The position numbers and the translations under genes were made by a program. Under the pieces are notes generated by a model. That model made no database searches and was not told the DNA's origin. It worked only from the letters and a program-made list of their open reading frames with translations. From Asterias amurensis (Eukaryota; Echinodermata; Asteroidea; Forcipulatida; Asteriidae), in assembly GCF_032118995.1 (NCBI RefSeq), contig NC_092660.1, forward strand, positions 19,082,501 through 19,146,500: a stretch of 64,000 bases of DNA. The letters run 5' to 3'. Below, piece after piece: positions 54,101 through 64,000 of the stretch; within the stretch, counting starts at the first letter, position 1, and each line of letters opens with the position of its first letter.

Positions 54101-56972
54101 TATGGTTGTGTAGTTTCCCATTGACTTGTGTATGGTTGTGTAGTTTCCCATTGACTTGTGTATGGTTGTGTAGTTTCCCATTGACTTGTGTATGGTTGTG
54201 TAGTTTCCCATTGACTTGTGTATGGTTGTGTAGTTCCCCATTGACTTGTGTATGGTTGTGTAGTTTCCCATTGACTTGTGTATGGTTGTGTAGTTTCCCA
54301 TTGACTTGTGTATGGTTGTGTAGTTTCCCATTGACTTGTGTATGGTTGTGTAGTTTCCCATTGACTTGTGTATGGTTGTGTAGTTCCCCATTGACTTGTG
54401 TATGGTTGTGTAGTTTCCCATTGACTTGTGTATGGTTGTGTAGTTTCCCATTGACTTGTGTATGGTTGTGTAGTTTCCCAATGACTTGTGTATGGTTGTG
54501 TAGTTTCCCATTGACTTGTGTATGGTTGTGTAGTTTCCCATTGACTTGTGTATGGTAGTGTAGTTTCCCATTGACTTGTGTATGGTTGTGTAGTTTCCCA
54601 TTGACTTGTGTATGGTAGTGTAGTTTCCCATTGACTTGTGTATGGTTGTGTAGTTTCCCATTGACTTGTGTATGGTTGTGAAGTGTCCCATTGACTTGTG
54701 TATGGTTGTGTAGTTTCCCATTGACTTGTGTATGGTTGTGTAGTTTCCCATTGACTTGTGTATGGTTGTGTAGTTTCCCATTGACTTGTGTATGGTTGTG
54801 TAGTTTCCCATTGACTTGTGTATGGTTGTGTAGTTCCCCATTGACTTGTGTATGGTTGTGTAGTTTCCCATTGACTTGTGTATGGTTGTGTAGTTTCCCA
54901 TTGACTTGTGTATGGTTGTGTAGTTTCCCATTGACTTGTGTATGGTTGTGTAGTTTCCCATTGACTTGTGTATGGTTGTGTAGTTCCCCATTGACTTGTG
55001 TATGGTTGTGTAGTTTCCCATTGACTTGTGTATGGTTGTGTAGTTTCCCATTGACTTGTGTATGGTTGTGTAGTTTCCCAATGACTTGTGTATGGTTGTG
55101 TAGTTTCCCATTGACTTGTGTATGGTTGTGTAGTTTCCCATTGACTTGTGTATGGTAGTGTAGTTTCCCATTGACTTGTGTATGGGTGTGTAGTTTCCCA
55201 TTGACTTGTGTAGGGTTGTGTAGTTTCCCATTGCATTGAGTATGGTTGTGTAGTTTCCCGTTGACTTGTGTATGGTTGTGTAGTTTCCCATTGACTTGTG
55301 TATGGTTGTGTAGTTTCCCATTGACTTGTGTATGGTTGTGAAGTGTCCAATTGACTTGTGTATGGTTGTGCAGTTTCCCTTTGACTTGTGTATGGTTGTG
55401 TAGTTTCCCGTTGACTTGTGTATGGTTGTGTAGTTTCCCATTGACTTGTGTATGGTTGTGTAGTTTCCCATTGACTTGTGTACGGTTGTGAAGCGTCCCA
55501 TTGACTTGTGTATGGTTGTGTAGTTTCCCATTGACTTGTGTATGGTTGTGTAGTTTCCCATTGACTTGTGTATGGTTGTGCAGTTTCCCATTGACTTGTG
55601 TATGGTTGTGTAGTTTCCCGTTGACTTGTGTATGGTTGTGTAGTTTCCCATTGACTTGTGTATGGTTGTGTAGTTTCCCATTGACTTGTGTATGGTTGTG
55701 AAGTGTCCCATTGACTTGTGTATGGTTGTGCAGTTTCCCTTTGACTTGTGTATGGTTGTGTAGTTTCCCGTTGACTTGTGTATGGTTGTGTAGTTTCCCA
55801 TTGACTTGTGTATGGTTGTGTAGTTTCCCATTGACTTGTGTACGGTTGTGAAGCGTCCCATTGACTTGTGTATGGTTGTGTAGTTTCCCATTGACTTGTG
55901 TATGGTTGTGTAGTTTCCCATTGACTTGTGTATGGTTGTGCAGTTTCCCATTGACTTGTGTATGGTTGTGTAGTTTCCCGTTGACTTGTGTATGGTTGTG
56001 TAGTTTCCCATTGACTTGTGTATGGTTGTGTAGTTTCCCATTGACTTGTGTATGGTTGTGTAGTTCCCCATTGACTTGTGTATGGTTGTGTAGTTTCCCA
56101 TTGACTTGTGTATGGTTGTGTAGTTTCCCATTGACTTGTGTATGGTTGTGTAGTTTCCCATTGACTTGTGTATGGTTGTGTAGTTTCCCATTGACTTGTG
56201 TATGGTTGTGTAGTTTCCCATTGACTTGTGTATGGTTGTGTAGTTTCCCATTGACTTGTGTATGGTTGTGTAGTTTCCCATTGACTTGTGTATGGTTGTG
56301 TAGTTTCCCATTGACTTGTGTATGGTTATGTAGTTTCCCATTGACTTGTGTATGGTTGTGTAGCTTCCCATTGACTTGTGTATGGTTGTGTAGTTTCCCA
56401 TTGACTTGTGTATGGTTGTGTAGTTTCCTATTGACTTGTGTATGGTTGTGTAGTTTCCCATTGACTTGTGTATGGTTGTGAACTGCCCATTGACTTGTGT
56501 ATGGTTGTGCTGTTTCCCTTTGACTTGTGTATGGTTGTGTAGTTTCCCGTTGACTTGTGTATGGTTGTGTAGTTTCCTATTGACTTGTGTATGGTTGTGT
56601 AGTTTCCCATTGACTTGTGTATGGTTGTGTAGTTTCCCATTGCGTTGTGTATGGTTGTGTAGTTTCCAATTGACTTGTGTATGGTTGTGTAGTTTCCCAT
56701 TGACTTGTGTATGGTTGTGTAGTTTCCCATTGACTTGTGTATGGTTGTGTAGTTTCCCATTGACTTGTGTATGGTTGTGTAGTTTCCCATTGACTTGTGT
56801 ATGGTTGTGTAGTTTCCCATTGACTTGTGTATGGTTGTGTAGTTCCCCATTGACTTGTGTATGGTTGTGTAGTTTCCCATTGACTTGTGTATGGTTGTGT
56901 AGTTTCCCATTGACTTGTGTCTGGTTGTGTAGTTTCCCATTAACTTGAGTTGCGTACGGTTGTGTAGTTAAT
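51103..56972. repeat. 30-bp minisatellite, about 195 units, with higher-order structure
   Basis: The unit is TTGACTTGTGTATGGTTGTG + TAGTTTCCCA, about 73% G+T on the plus strand. Most units differ by 0-3 bases. Length is fixed at 30 nt until about 56485, where a one-base loss shifts register. The same stretches of variants recur: 54061-54540 equals 54661-55140 (600-bp shift, 20 units) and 55351-55650 nearly equals 55711-56010 (360-bp shift, 12 units). Because 30 is divisible by 3 and the unit lacks stops, three minus frames and one plus frame stay open for hundreds of codons; these are judged noncoding. Confidence 0.97.
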
Positions 56973-58033
56973 TTGAGTTGGAAACTTACCATAATTTTAT
57001 AATAATAACATACCTCGATAATTTGCTGACTGAGTGAAACTAAACTGATGCCAATCCATTAGCTTGGTGATGTTTTTAGCAATCGTCTCTTTCTCTCTCC
57101 CCCCCCCCCTTTTTAATGAACTTATACAAAATATTAATTTAATTTAAAAAGGACATTCACATTATCAGACAAAAATGACAATTCATTATGTATTATTAAT
57201 TTGTATCTCGGCTGAGGGTACGAAGTGTGACTCAGCTGACACTTCGTGTTTATTCCTCATGGTAATTCGTAACATCGAAAGACAAACTGGTTTACAGTAC
57301 TCGTTTGTTTGAAAAAAAAGTTGTAAATCGTTGTAGACATTGTGGTTGCAGCAGATTTTTGTGCCGTCTGCGTATTTTTTTCCCTAGGACGAACGTGGGC
57401 AATTTACATAAATGGGCGTAGTTAACTATACATTTTCCCATGCACATGCGTACTTCGACGTAATAATAGTTGTGGAAATACACTCACGCATGTTAAACAT
57501 GTACACATACACGCATACACGTACACATGTTACATGTACAATGTACATGTATATTTAGTACCATGTACCATGTAAAACTGCGTATTATTGTAACTCTACC
57601 TTTTGTCCATAAATGCGTCGCGCTTGCTTTCATTGCCAAGTCTTGATTGCCCGATAAAATGTGTTTGGATATGGTTGGGAGGGGGGAGGGAGGGCAATTA
57701 TGAAAATAGATCATGGATGGTATATCTCCATGGTTGGACCATGGAGGAAGAAATAGGAGCCAGACTGGTTCATCACAACCTGTACACCATTGTGTGAAGC
57801 GATAGTAGAAGAAAGGCAGGTTGTGCGGTCCCCATTTATTTACCACAACTATTTTCATTCCACATACCACCACTTGTGGCCAAAGGTCCCTTGCGGTCAT
57901 CACTAAAGCTCGTGCATGCGCGAGAGTGTTTTGGGGGCAAAAACACGCCCATTTTATGTTAATTGCCCACGTCCGTCCTAGGAAAAAAAAAATACGCGTC
58001 CCGTCTCCCCCCTACCCCCATAATGAGGATCAT
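56973..58033. other. Interval with simple repeats only
   Basis: ATG/TACATG-rich simple sequence at 57500-57580 (ACATGTACA, CACATACACG words) and a C-run at 57100. No gene or transposon end recognised. Confidence 0.45.
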
Positions 58034-58336
58034 GTATAGACCTTTCTTTTGTTGATAAACAAACCGCCTTGGTTGGCATGGTCGGCCGAATGTTAGTAAA
58101 GCATTCAATCGTATTAACAGATGTTTAAACAAAATTCAACCATTTCTGCTAACTTTCAATTAAACAAAATATCTCTTATAATTAGTTGTTTTATTTTAAA
58201 CAAAATCAACAAATTTTGTCACATTGTTACCAAAAATAGCGATCTTTACTTGATTTGCACTTACGGCTTTCCATAGTTTTCCAATCTGGGTTGGCAAAAA
58301 CCCGGGCTGTGACGTTGCAAAAGAAAGGTCTATAAA
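58034..58336. mobile_element. MITE with TATAGACCTTTCTTTTG ends
   Basis: Left TATAGACCTTTCTTTTGTTG and right GCAAAAGAAAGGTCTATA are inverses, with TA at both edges as in Tc1/mariner-type targets. About 300 bp, noncoding. Confidence 0.65.
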
Positions 58337-58557
58337 AATTATTTTGATTTATAGCGCCCTCTTTTGCTCCCTTCAAAATAAAAAAACACGGCGCTTTGAT
58401 AAAACAGTACAGTCAACAACCGTAGCTTTTGTGTACGTACACGATAAATCCAAAATAACGTATTGTGTACGTACACGATAAATCCATTGTCCTTGCTCGT
58501 GTGACCAATCATAAGCAATGAGGGTTACAGCTTACACCACAAGCTATGGTGATTGAC

Positions 58558-60208
58558 GCGGGACACTAATGATTTGTAATTAATTGTCAAAGACCAGCCT
58601 TCTGTCACTTGGTGTATGGAATGCCAGTCATCTCGCCCCCTGGCAAAGTCGCCCCCTGCAAAGTCGCCCCCTACAAAGTCGCCCCCCAGCAAGCCAGCCC
58701 CCTCCGGGTACAAACTCGCCCCCTCACAATGTCGCCCCCTACAAAGTCGCCCCCCGACACAGTCGCCCCCGACACAGTCGCCTCCTAACAAAGTCGCCCC
58801 TAACACAGTCTCCCGGCCTAGCACAGTCGCCCCCTAGCCCTACGCATTTTTGCCTATTGTTTCAATGATTTCCTAAAGGGAATTTATTGTTCTAAAGGGA
58901 ATTACTGTTTTTAACTTGATTAAAGACTTTATACATTTTTGCTTAGGATAACTTATTGAAAAACCACAATTTTGACAAAAGTTATTCCGTTGTTGAAAAG
59001 TGTTTTTTTTTTTGCGGATCCTTTGGGTCCAATTCGGAAATTTAGTACATGTAGGTCGATTCGTGCATTGTTTTGCTATTGTTTCCATGACATCTAAGGG
59101 AAAAGACAGGGGATCCTAGGCCTAACTTATTGAAAAACGTCAAATTTCCAATAAAAATTCTCACGTTGTAACGAAGTATTTTATTGAAAAATATAGTTCT
59201 AGAAAAATATTTCAAAAACATATATATCTTACAGAAATATCATCAAATAATTAAACTTAAAAACATGTCATTAGAAAAACTAATTGTTTCTTCAAAAAAA
59301 AAATTCATTATGATCATCCATCATGACCATCTTTATACCATGTAACCCAATAACCTAAATAAACGTAATGTCCATAAAAAAAAATTGATGTCCAAGAAAA
59401 TAAATAAACGTAATGTCCATAAATAATTTAACTTAAACAAAATGTAATGAACAAATCAAGGATAAAAAAAGCACTGACTAAATAAATAAAAATAAAAATG
59501 AATGTCCAATAAAATAAATAAACGAAACGGTCCGAAACGGCGACACAGCATACATCTGCCTATACTTCAACCATGGAGGAATAATTAATTAGACACACTG
59601 ATCTAGCTTGTAGCTAGCCGGCCGTTTCCGAACTCGCCGTTTTGGACACGGCCAAAAATGCGTAGGGGGTGACTGTGTTGGGGGCGACTTTGTTAGGGGG
59701 CAACTGTGTCGGGGGCGACTGTGTCGGGGGCGACTTTGTAGGGGGCGACATTGTGAGGGGGCGAGTTTGTACACGGAGGGGGCGAGCTTGCTAGGGGGGC
59801 AACTTTGCAGGGGGCGACTTTGTAGGGGCGACTTTGCGGGGGGGGCGAGATGACTGGTTTCCGGTGTATGTACTCAAAAACTGGAAAATTTTTAGCTCAA
59901 TTTTAGCTCAATTGGTCGTCGAAGTTGCGAGATAATTAGTAATGAAAGAAAAAACACCCTTTCTTGTCACAATTGACGAAGTTGTGTGCTTTCAGATGCT
60001 TGATTTCAAAACCTCAAAATCTAATTCTGAGGTCTCGAAATCAAATTCGTGGAAAATTACTTCTTTTTCGAAAACAACGTTACTTGAGAGGAAGCCGTTT
60101 CTCTCACAATGTTTTTCTACAGCTCCCGCTCGTTACCACAAGCACTCTATACCTCCATGCCAAGTAAGGTTTTATTTTTTAGTATATTACCATTAGTGTC
60201 CGCTGGCT
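58558..60208 (-). mobile_element. TTAA-MITE (GGCAGTGGACAC family) split by a foldback-like element
   Basis: Left part 58558-58617 (GGACACTAATG, AATTGTCAAAGACCAG, CACTTGGTGTAT) and right part 59863-60208 (GCTCAATTGGTCGTCGAAG, TTAGTGTCCGCTGGC before TTAA at 60209) are the two ends of one element. Confidence 0.75.
58618..59862. mobile_element. Foldback-like element with tandem-repeat arms (1245 bp)
   Basis: Arms of about 225 nt (58618-58845) and 208 nt (59655-59862) are inverted copies made of degenerate 15-17 nt units (AAAGTCGCCCCCTAC). Unit variants occur in mirrored order. Tips are GGAATGCCAGTCATCTCGCC and its near inverse. The flanks duplicate GGTGTAT (58611-58617, 59863-59869; 8 bp if one more G is counted). 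The ~810-bp AT-rich core has no recognisable protein. Confidence 0.75.
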
Positions 60209-60407
60209 TTAACCTATCACAACTTTTCTTTATAATTATCATACACATTTTGAATAATTTATGTTATCATTAATAATTCAACACGAACAATATTTCAGGC
60301 GGCAAACACCGCTCTCTCGTTAATATAGGAATAATAAAATTTAATGATCTGGAATTAGAAAGAGGGCGCTTTATTAAAGTCACAGACTGCTCCTAGATCG
60401 TCGACCG

Positions 60408-60426
60408 CGTGGTCTGCATTGATTGG
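60408..60426 (-). promoter_or_regulatory. ER stress response element (ERSE), perfect consensus
   Basis: On the minus strand this reads CCAATCAATGCAGACCACG, which is CCAAT-N9-CCACG with exact spacing. NF-Y binds CCAAT and ATF6 (or XBP1) binds CCACG in mammalian calreticulin, BiP and GRP94 promoters. It lies about 225 nt before the CALR ATG, a typical promoter distance. Confidence 0.75.
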
Positions 60427-60455
60427 TCGGTAATTGTCACTACTTAGCCAAGCAA

Positions 60456-60474
60456 CCAATCAGAGGGAGCCATC
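60456..60474 (+). promoter_or_regulatory. ERSE-like element, degenerate second half
   Basis: CCAAT followed after exactly 9 nt by CCATC. The NF-Y half is perfect and the ATF6 half keeps CCA only. It lies 30 nt downstream of the perfect ERSE and in the opposite orientation. Multiple ERSEs per promoter are usual for ER chaperone genes. Confidence 0.4.
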
Positions 60475-60650
60475 TGGACGTACACTCACGTGTGATCCAT
60501 TCGCATGTTTGTACGTGTACACAAAAAACACACTTTACATCGCCGGTGGAATTTGCATCATTCAGTGCACAGACAGAGTAGAAGCCACGGATAAGGGGTG
60601 AACTTTTCCACTTTTTCAGGGCAAGCAACCGCCACGAAAAGCTCAGAAAC

Positions 60651-63600
60651 ATGAGTTGTTTAAAGTGCTTGTTGTTTTGTGTTATTGCTGTATCACTCTC
60701 AAGGGCTGACGTTTTCTTTGAAGACCAATTTGATGGTAAGTAAGATGTTTTTAATTGTTAACATTTTTATGATTAAGTTCCTCCATATTTATTTTATGTG
60801 TTCAAAAAAATCCTGAGATTTTGTTTTGGACTCAAATCTTTATGAAAGAGCTTTTCTATGATTAGTTGTAGATAATGAAGGAAAAGTTTCCGTATGGCGC
60901 CACCACTTTTTCATTCGAAATAAAATAATATAGTATCTAATTTACCTGATTGATATATCCCTTTTTGTAAAAATGAGTGAAAAGGTGGTGGCGCCATACG
61001 GAAAGTTATCCATAATGAATTATGTGCTAAATAAGAATAAGATGCTACCATGGCTACTCCATGACTTCTCCAACCTATATTTTTTGGGGGTAGGGCGGCA
61101 GTCATGATGATGGTTTTTATTCAGTATTTTCTAGTGGAAAAACTTATGCAGTCGGATTCCTCATCTTTTTCCTGTTTTCTGTTCACTTCCTTCTTCTCCC
61201 AACCCCCTGTGCATACATCTCTGCCTGCTTCCTATTCTATAAATTTCATTGTTTGATTTAAAACTTTAAGTGATTGAGCAATTGATTATGAATTAGTGAG
61301 ATAGTTAGCAGTTAGGACAGGTCCTTCCAACTCAACCATCTGACTCCATCTGATCAATCGAGTGACCAACCCTGTGCTGAAGTTGAGTGTTTGGCCAGTT
61401 TTTGTGGAGAGATTTTTTTATTTTTTTATTTCTTTTTTTTTTGGGGGGGGGGGGGCCAGGTGCAAAAATTTAACCTTCCAAGTTCCAATCTGAATCTCCT
61501 CTTGACTGTCGGGAGGATTGGTCTTGAAGATTTATCGCAACATGGGAGGGGGGGGGGTACTCTTAGAACTATCCTGCGGTTCCATTCCGCTATCGTCTCC
61601 ATGAATGTAAGCCCCCTTTTCCTTCCCAAATGCCTTTCGACAATTGAGAAAAATCAGCTAGGCGGGAATCGCAATAAAGGTGTATGGTAACTTCTAGTTG
61701 TGGCATATCGTTGTTAATTAAAGGGTGTGGCCACTGTGTATTTTTCAATTTTTTTTCCATTTTATTATTATACAATTTAAGTGTATCAAATAGAACCTGG
61801 TCTTCACACAATTGATATGTTGTACTTTGTATGGCAAGGCAATATAAACACAATATAATAACCAAACTCAACTATAAAGAAATTCAATATTTTTCTTCAT
61901 TGAATAAACCATTAGTCAGCTGGGGGCATTGGCACTGAGGTCAATATGCAAAAATATGTAAATTTAAATATTTATTATGTAATTTTTTTTTAATAGACTG
62001 TTCTACAGTAGCAGAGCCTGCCAACTCTCTATGCTTCTGCATGCAGTTCTTGAACATAAACCAATCTTTCCATGCTCTAATGAACAAATCGGACAAATTT
62101 ATTGTGTACAATTGGTTGAAAATTATGCGTTGCGGCGCGTAAATCTCACGTTTTGGCCAGATACTCAAGCTCCTGCATGGGGAGATCCCTGCAGTATGCC
62201 TTATTCTGTTCACACCCTTTCCTTTTTTACAATGTCCAACAGGTGACTGGGAGGACAGATGGGTGAACTCTGAACATAGAGATGGACTAGGAAAATTCAA
62301 ATTGACAGCTGGAAAGTTTTTCAATGACGCTGAGAAAGACAAAGGTGAGTTCCTGTCTGTTTGTGCCTGCGAGTAAACGAAACCTCATAAAAAAACACTT
62401 TGTGTTCTCAATTTTCATATAAAAATATTGAAACCATTTCCACTGTAAAGTCATGTACAAACAGCAGTCCTACATTGTTGTGTCACAGGTTTTGAACTTC
62501 ACTCTTGAAGGGGGCACAGCAATTTTGTCCTCTGGTAAGGGCGCTTTTATGGGGAAAATGTAAATTTGTAGTGGAACTTTCTTGCAGAGGGCACCATCGC
62601 AAAAGCACTGGGCATCATTGTGGATGCCGTGGGTTATACAGGGTGTCCATATTAACCAATGGCTGTAAAACAGAATCAACTAAGGTTCCACTTGTATTAT
62701 TTTAATCAAAAAGAAGAACACGGATAAAACTGAATTCTCCTGGGTGTCTTGCTTGTATGGTAATCATTTGTTTGCAGAATTTGTCTGAAAACACAAAATT
62801 TTACTACAAAAGGTTGAGTGTGCAACACAGGATTAATTGTGCACTCGCAAACTCAAGCTACTAGACTATAGGAAATCCAACCATAAGCTACTGTCTCCAT
62901 ATTGAATCCGATTATAATAATTAGGATTCTGATGTGCCTGTAATAAAAAGATAGCAATATAAATTATGGCTGGGATTATTACCATGGTAACATGTCGCTG
63001 CTTTCTCTTCGAAGGAAAAATCAATACTAACGTCTTTGTATGGTATTTCATGTTAATAGGTTCAAACAGTATTCACAGCTGCCGACTTTTTCCTGAAAAA
63101 AAAAACACCCCCAATCTTTCCATGGTCTGATGGACAAATTAAAATATCTCCTTGATGGTGGAAACCTTTCCCCTGTTATCTTGAATGTCATTCTAAGTAT
63201 GTTCCCTGATTACCAATGATTGCAAATAATATGACAGATCTGACTGTTTGTTGAGTAGTACATTACAAGCTCTTAAAGGGAAGGTACACGTTTGGTAATT
63301 GTCAAAGACCAATCTTCTCACTTGGTGTATCCCATCATAACCATAAAATAACAAGCCTGTGTTTATTTGGGCTCAATCGATCATCGAAGTTGCGAGAAAA
63401 AACACCCATATTGGACGCATTTGTGTGCTTTCAGATAAGAATAAACTAGAAGTCTTTTATTATTTTAGTGAGAAATTACCCCTTTCTCAAAAAAGTTGTT
63501 TTCCACAATGTTTTAGACTATCAACAGCTCTCCAATGCTCGTTACCAAGTCAGTTTTTAAGTTAATATTTGTTTTGAGTAATTACCTAACGTGTACCTTC

Positions 63601-64000
63601 CCTTTAATGCTCCTTTGATTTAAGTGCTAATTATTCTGAGAATAATAATTTCCCCCAATCAGAAGAAAAACATGTATTTAACATAAATTGATATTGGCGC
63701 AGAAAAATTCTAAGCTGCAATATTTTTACAAATTTTTGTTGTTAAACCCATTGATTCCAGGGGAGTTTTGGTTTGTCATTTGGTGGGGGTGGGGGCTTTT
63801 TAAAAATGAATATGGCTACTATTTAATACCACTTTTATTTTCATATTTTGATCTGGAACTAACATTATAAAAAAAAGCGAATCGACAGAGGTTGTGACTG
63901 CATGTGCAGTACACTAAAATGACTTTACTTTAATAACATGAAAGTATTTAGTGAATGACAGTCAGTGTAATTCCTGTCTATTTTAGGTATTCAGACCAGT
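60651..64000 (+). CDS. CALR: CALR, calreticulin, 5' end only (exons 1-2 and start of exon 3)
   Basis: Exon 1 60651-60735, exon 2 62243-62344, exon 3 from 63987 and cut by the window end. Phases join as DG, then KG, then GIQTS. The first ~19 residues (MSCLKCLLFCVIAVSLSRA) form a signal peptide with a hydrophobic core. The mature start DVFFEDQFDGDWEDRW and then GKFKLTAGKFFNDAEKDKGIQTS align with the calreticulin N-domain (human YFKEQFLDGDGW..., GKFVLSSGKFYGDEEKDKGLQTS). The protein is known as an ER-lumenal Ca2+-binding lectin chaperone for monoglucosylated glycoproteins. Calnexin is less likely because its N-terminus differs and it lacks this spacing. The P-domain, acidic tail and KDEL-type signal lie beyond the window. 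Intron 1 contains a 132-bp MITE and intron 2 a TTAA MITE. An ERSE lies about 225 nt upstream of the ATG. Confidence 0.95.
60880..61011 (-). mobile_element. 132-bp MITE in CALR intron 1
   Basis: Perfect 8-bp target duplication ATAATGAA at 60872-60879 and 61012-61019. The insertion begins 145 nt after CALR exon 1. Confidence 0.88.
63277..63603 (-). mobile_element. TTAA-MITE, variant with AGGGAAGGTACACGTTTGGT ends
   Basis: TTAA at 63273 and 63604. The ends are inverses (AGGGAAGGTACACGTTTGG; CCTAACGTGTACCTTCCCT). The interior matches the GGCAGTGGACAC family (GATCATCGAAGTTGCGAG, GTGTGCTTTCAGAT). CALR intron 2. Confidence 0.85.

Noticed and set aside
51043-56992. Very long open frames (up to 1020 codons) reading Thr/His/Lys- or Trp/Glu/Thr-rich repeats on the minus strand, and CVWLCSFPLT repeats on the plus strand
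   Set aside because: They follow directly from a stop-free 30-bp repeat. Several overlapping frames are open at once, and there is no unique N- or C-terminal domain, signal peptide or exon context.
58584-58868. Proline/serine-rich open frames (QSPPTQSPP-type) on the plus strand
   Set aside because: These are translations of the GTCGCCCC tandem arm of the foldback-like element.

Overview
This is a nuclear segment of a metazoan genome. It holds five intron-rich, conserved single-copy genes set in AT-rich DNA full of short non-autonomous transposons. The proteins are clearly animal and look deuterostome. With the kinds of SINEs and palindromic MITEs present, I infer a marine invertebrate deuterostome, most likely an echinoderm and perhaps a sea star. 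That assignment is inference, because no species-diagnostic marker was seen. Introns have GT-AG ends, and every gene model below closes in frame over all exons.

Layout: (1) 1-4411, repeat-rich flank. (2) 4412-10494 (+), YJU2B/CCDC130 spliceosome factor, 6 coding exons, with an RTE LINE relic in the probable 3' UTR. (3) 11.4-17.05 kb, repeats only. (4) 17055-23933 (-), PAIP1, 10 coding exons. (5) 26734-33528 (+), BRIX1 ribosome biogenesis factor, 9 coding exons. (6) 34-38.6 kb, repeats, including a fresh inverted-repeat element with TTAGGG repeats in its loop. (7) 38707-47141 (-), CMPK1 UMP-CMP kinase, with an in-frame upstream exon that predicts a longer, possibly organelle-targeted isoform. 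(8) 47.3-60.4 kb, gene-poor, dominated by a 5.9-kb minisatellite of about 195 thirty-base units, a LINE 3' end and a foldback-like element. (9) 60651-64000 (+), 5' end of calreticulin (CALR), running off the window, with a perfect ER stress response element upstream.

The genes share no pathway or operon. All are housekeeping genes: splicing, translation initiation, 60S assembly, pyrimidine nucleotide kinase and ER chaperone. The repeat landscape is the distinctive part. It has a 132-bp MITE with 8-bp target duplications found near three gene starts, a TTAA-flanked MITE of about 350-390 bp in nine or more copies, a second TTAA foldback family, at least three tRNA-derived SINE-like families, several LINE 3' ends, and nested insertions that give relative ages. 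No retrovirus, LTR element, Polinton, CRISPR array or intact transposase or reverse transcriptase was recognised. The very long open frames over 51.1-57.0 kb come from the 30-bp repeat and are not called as genes.
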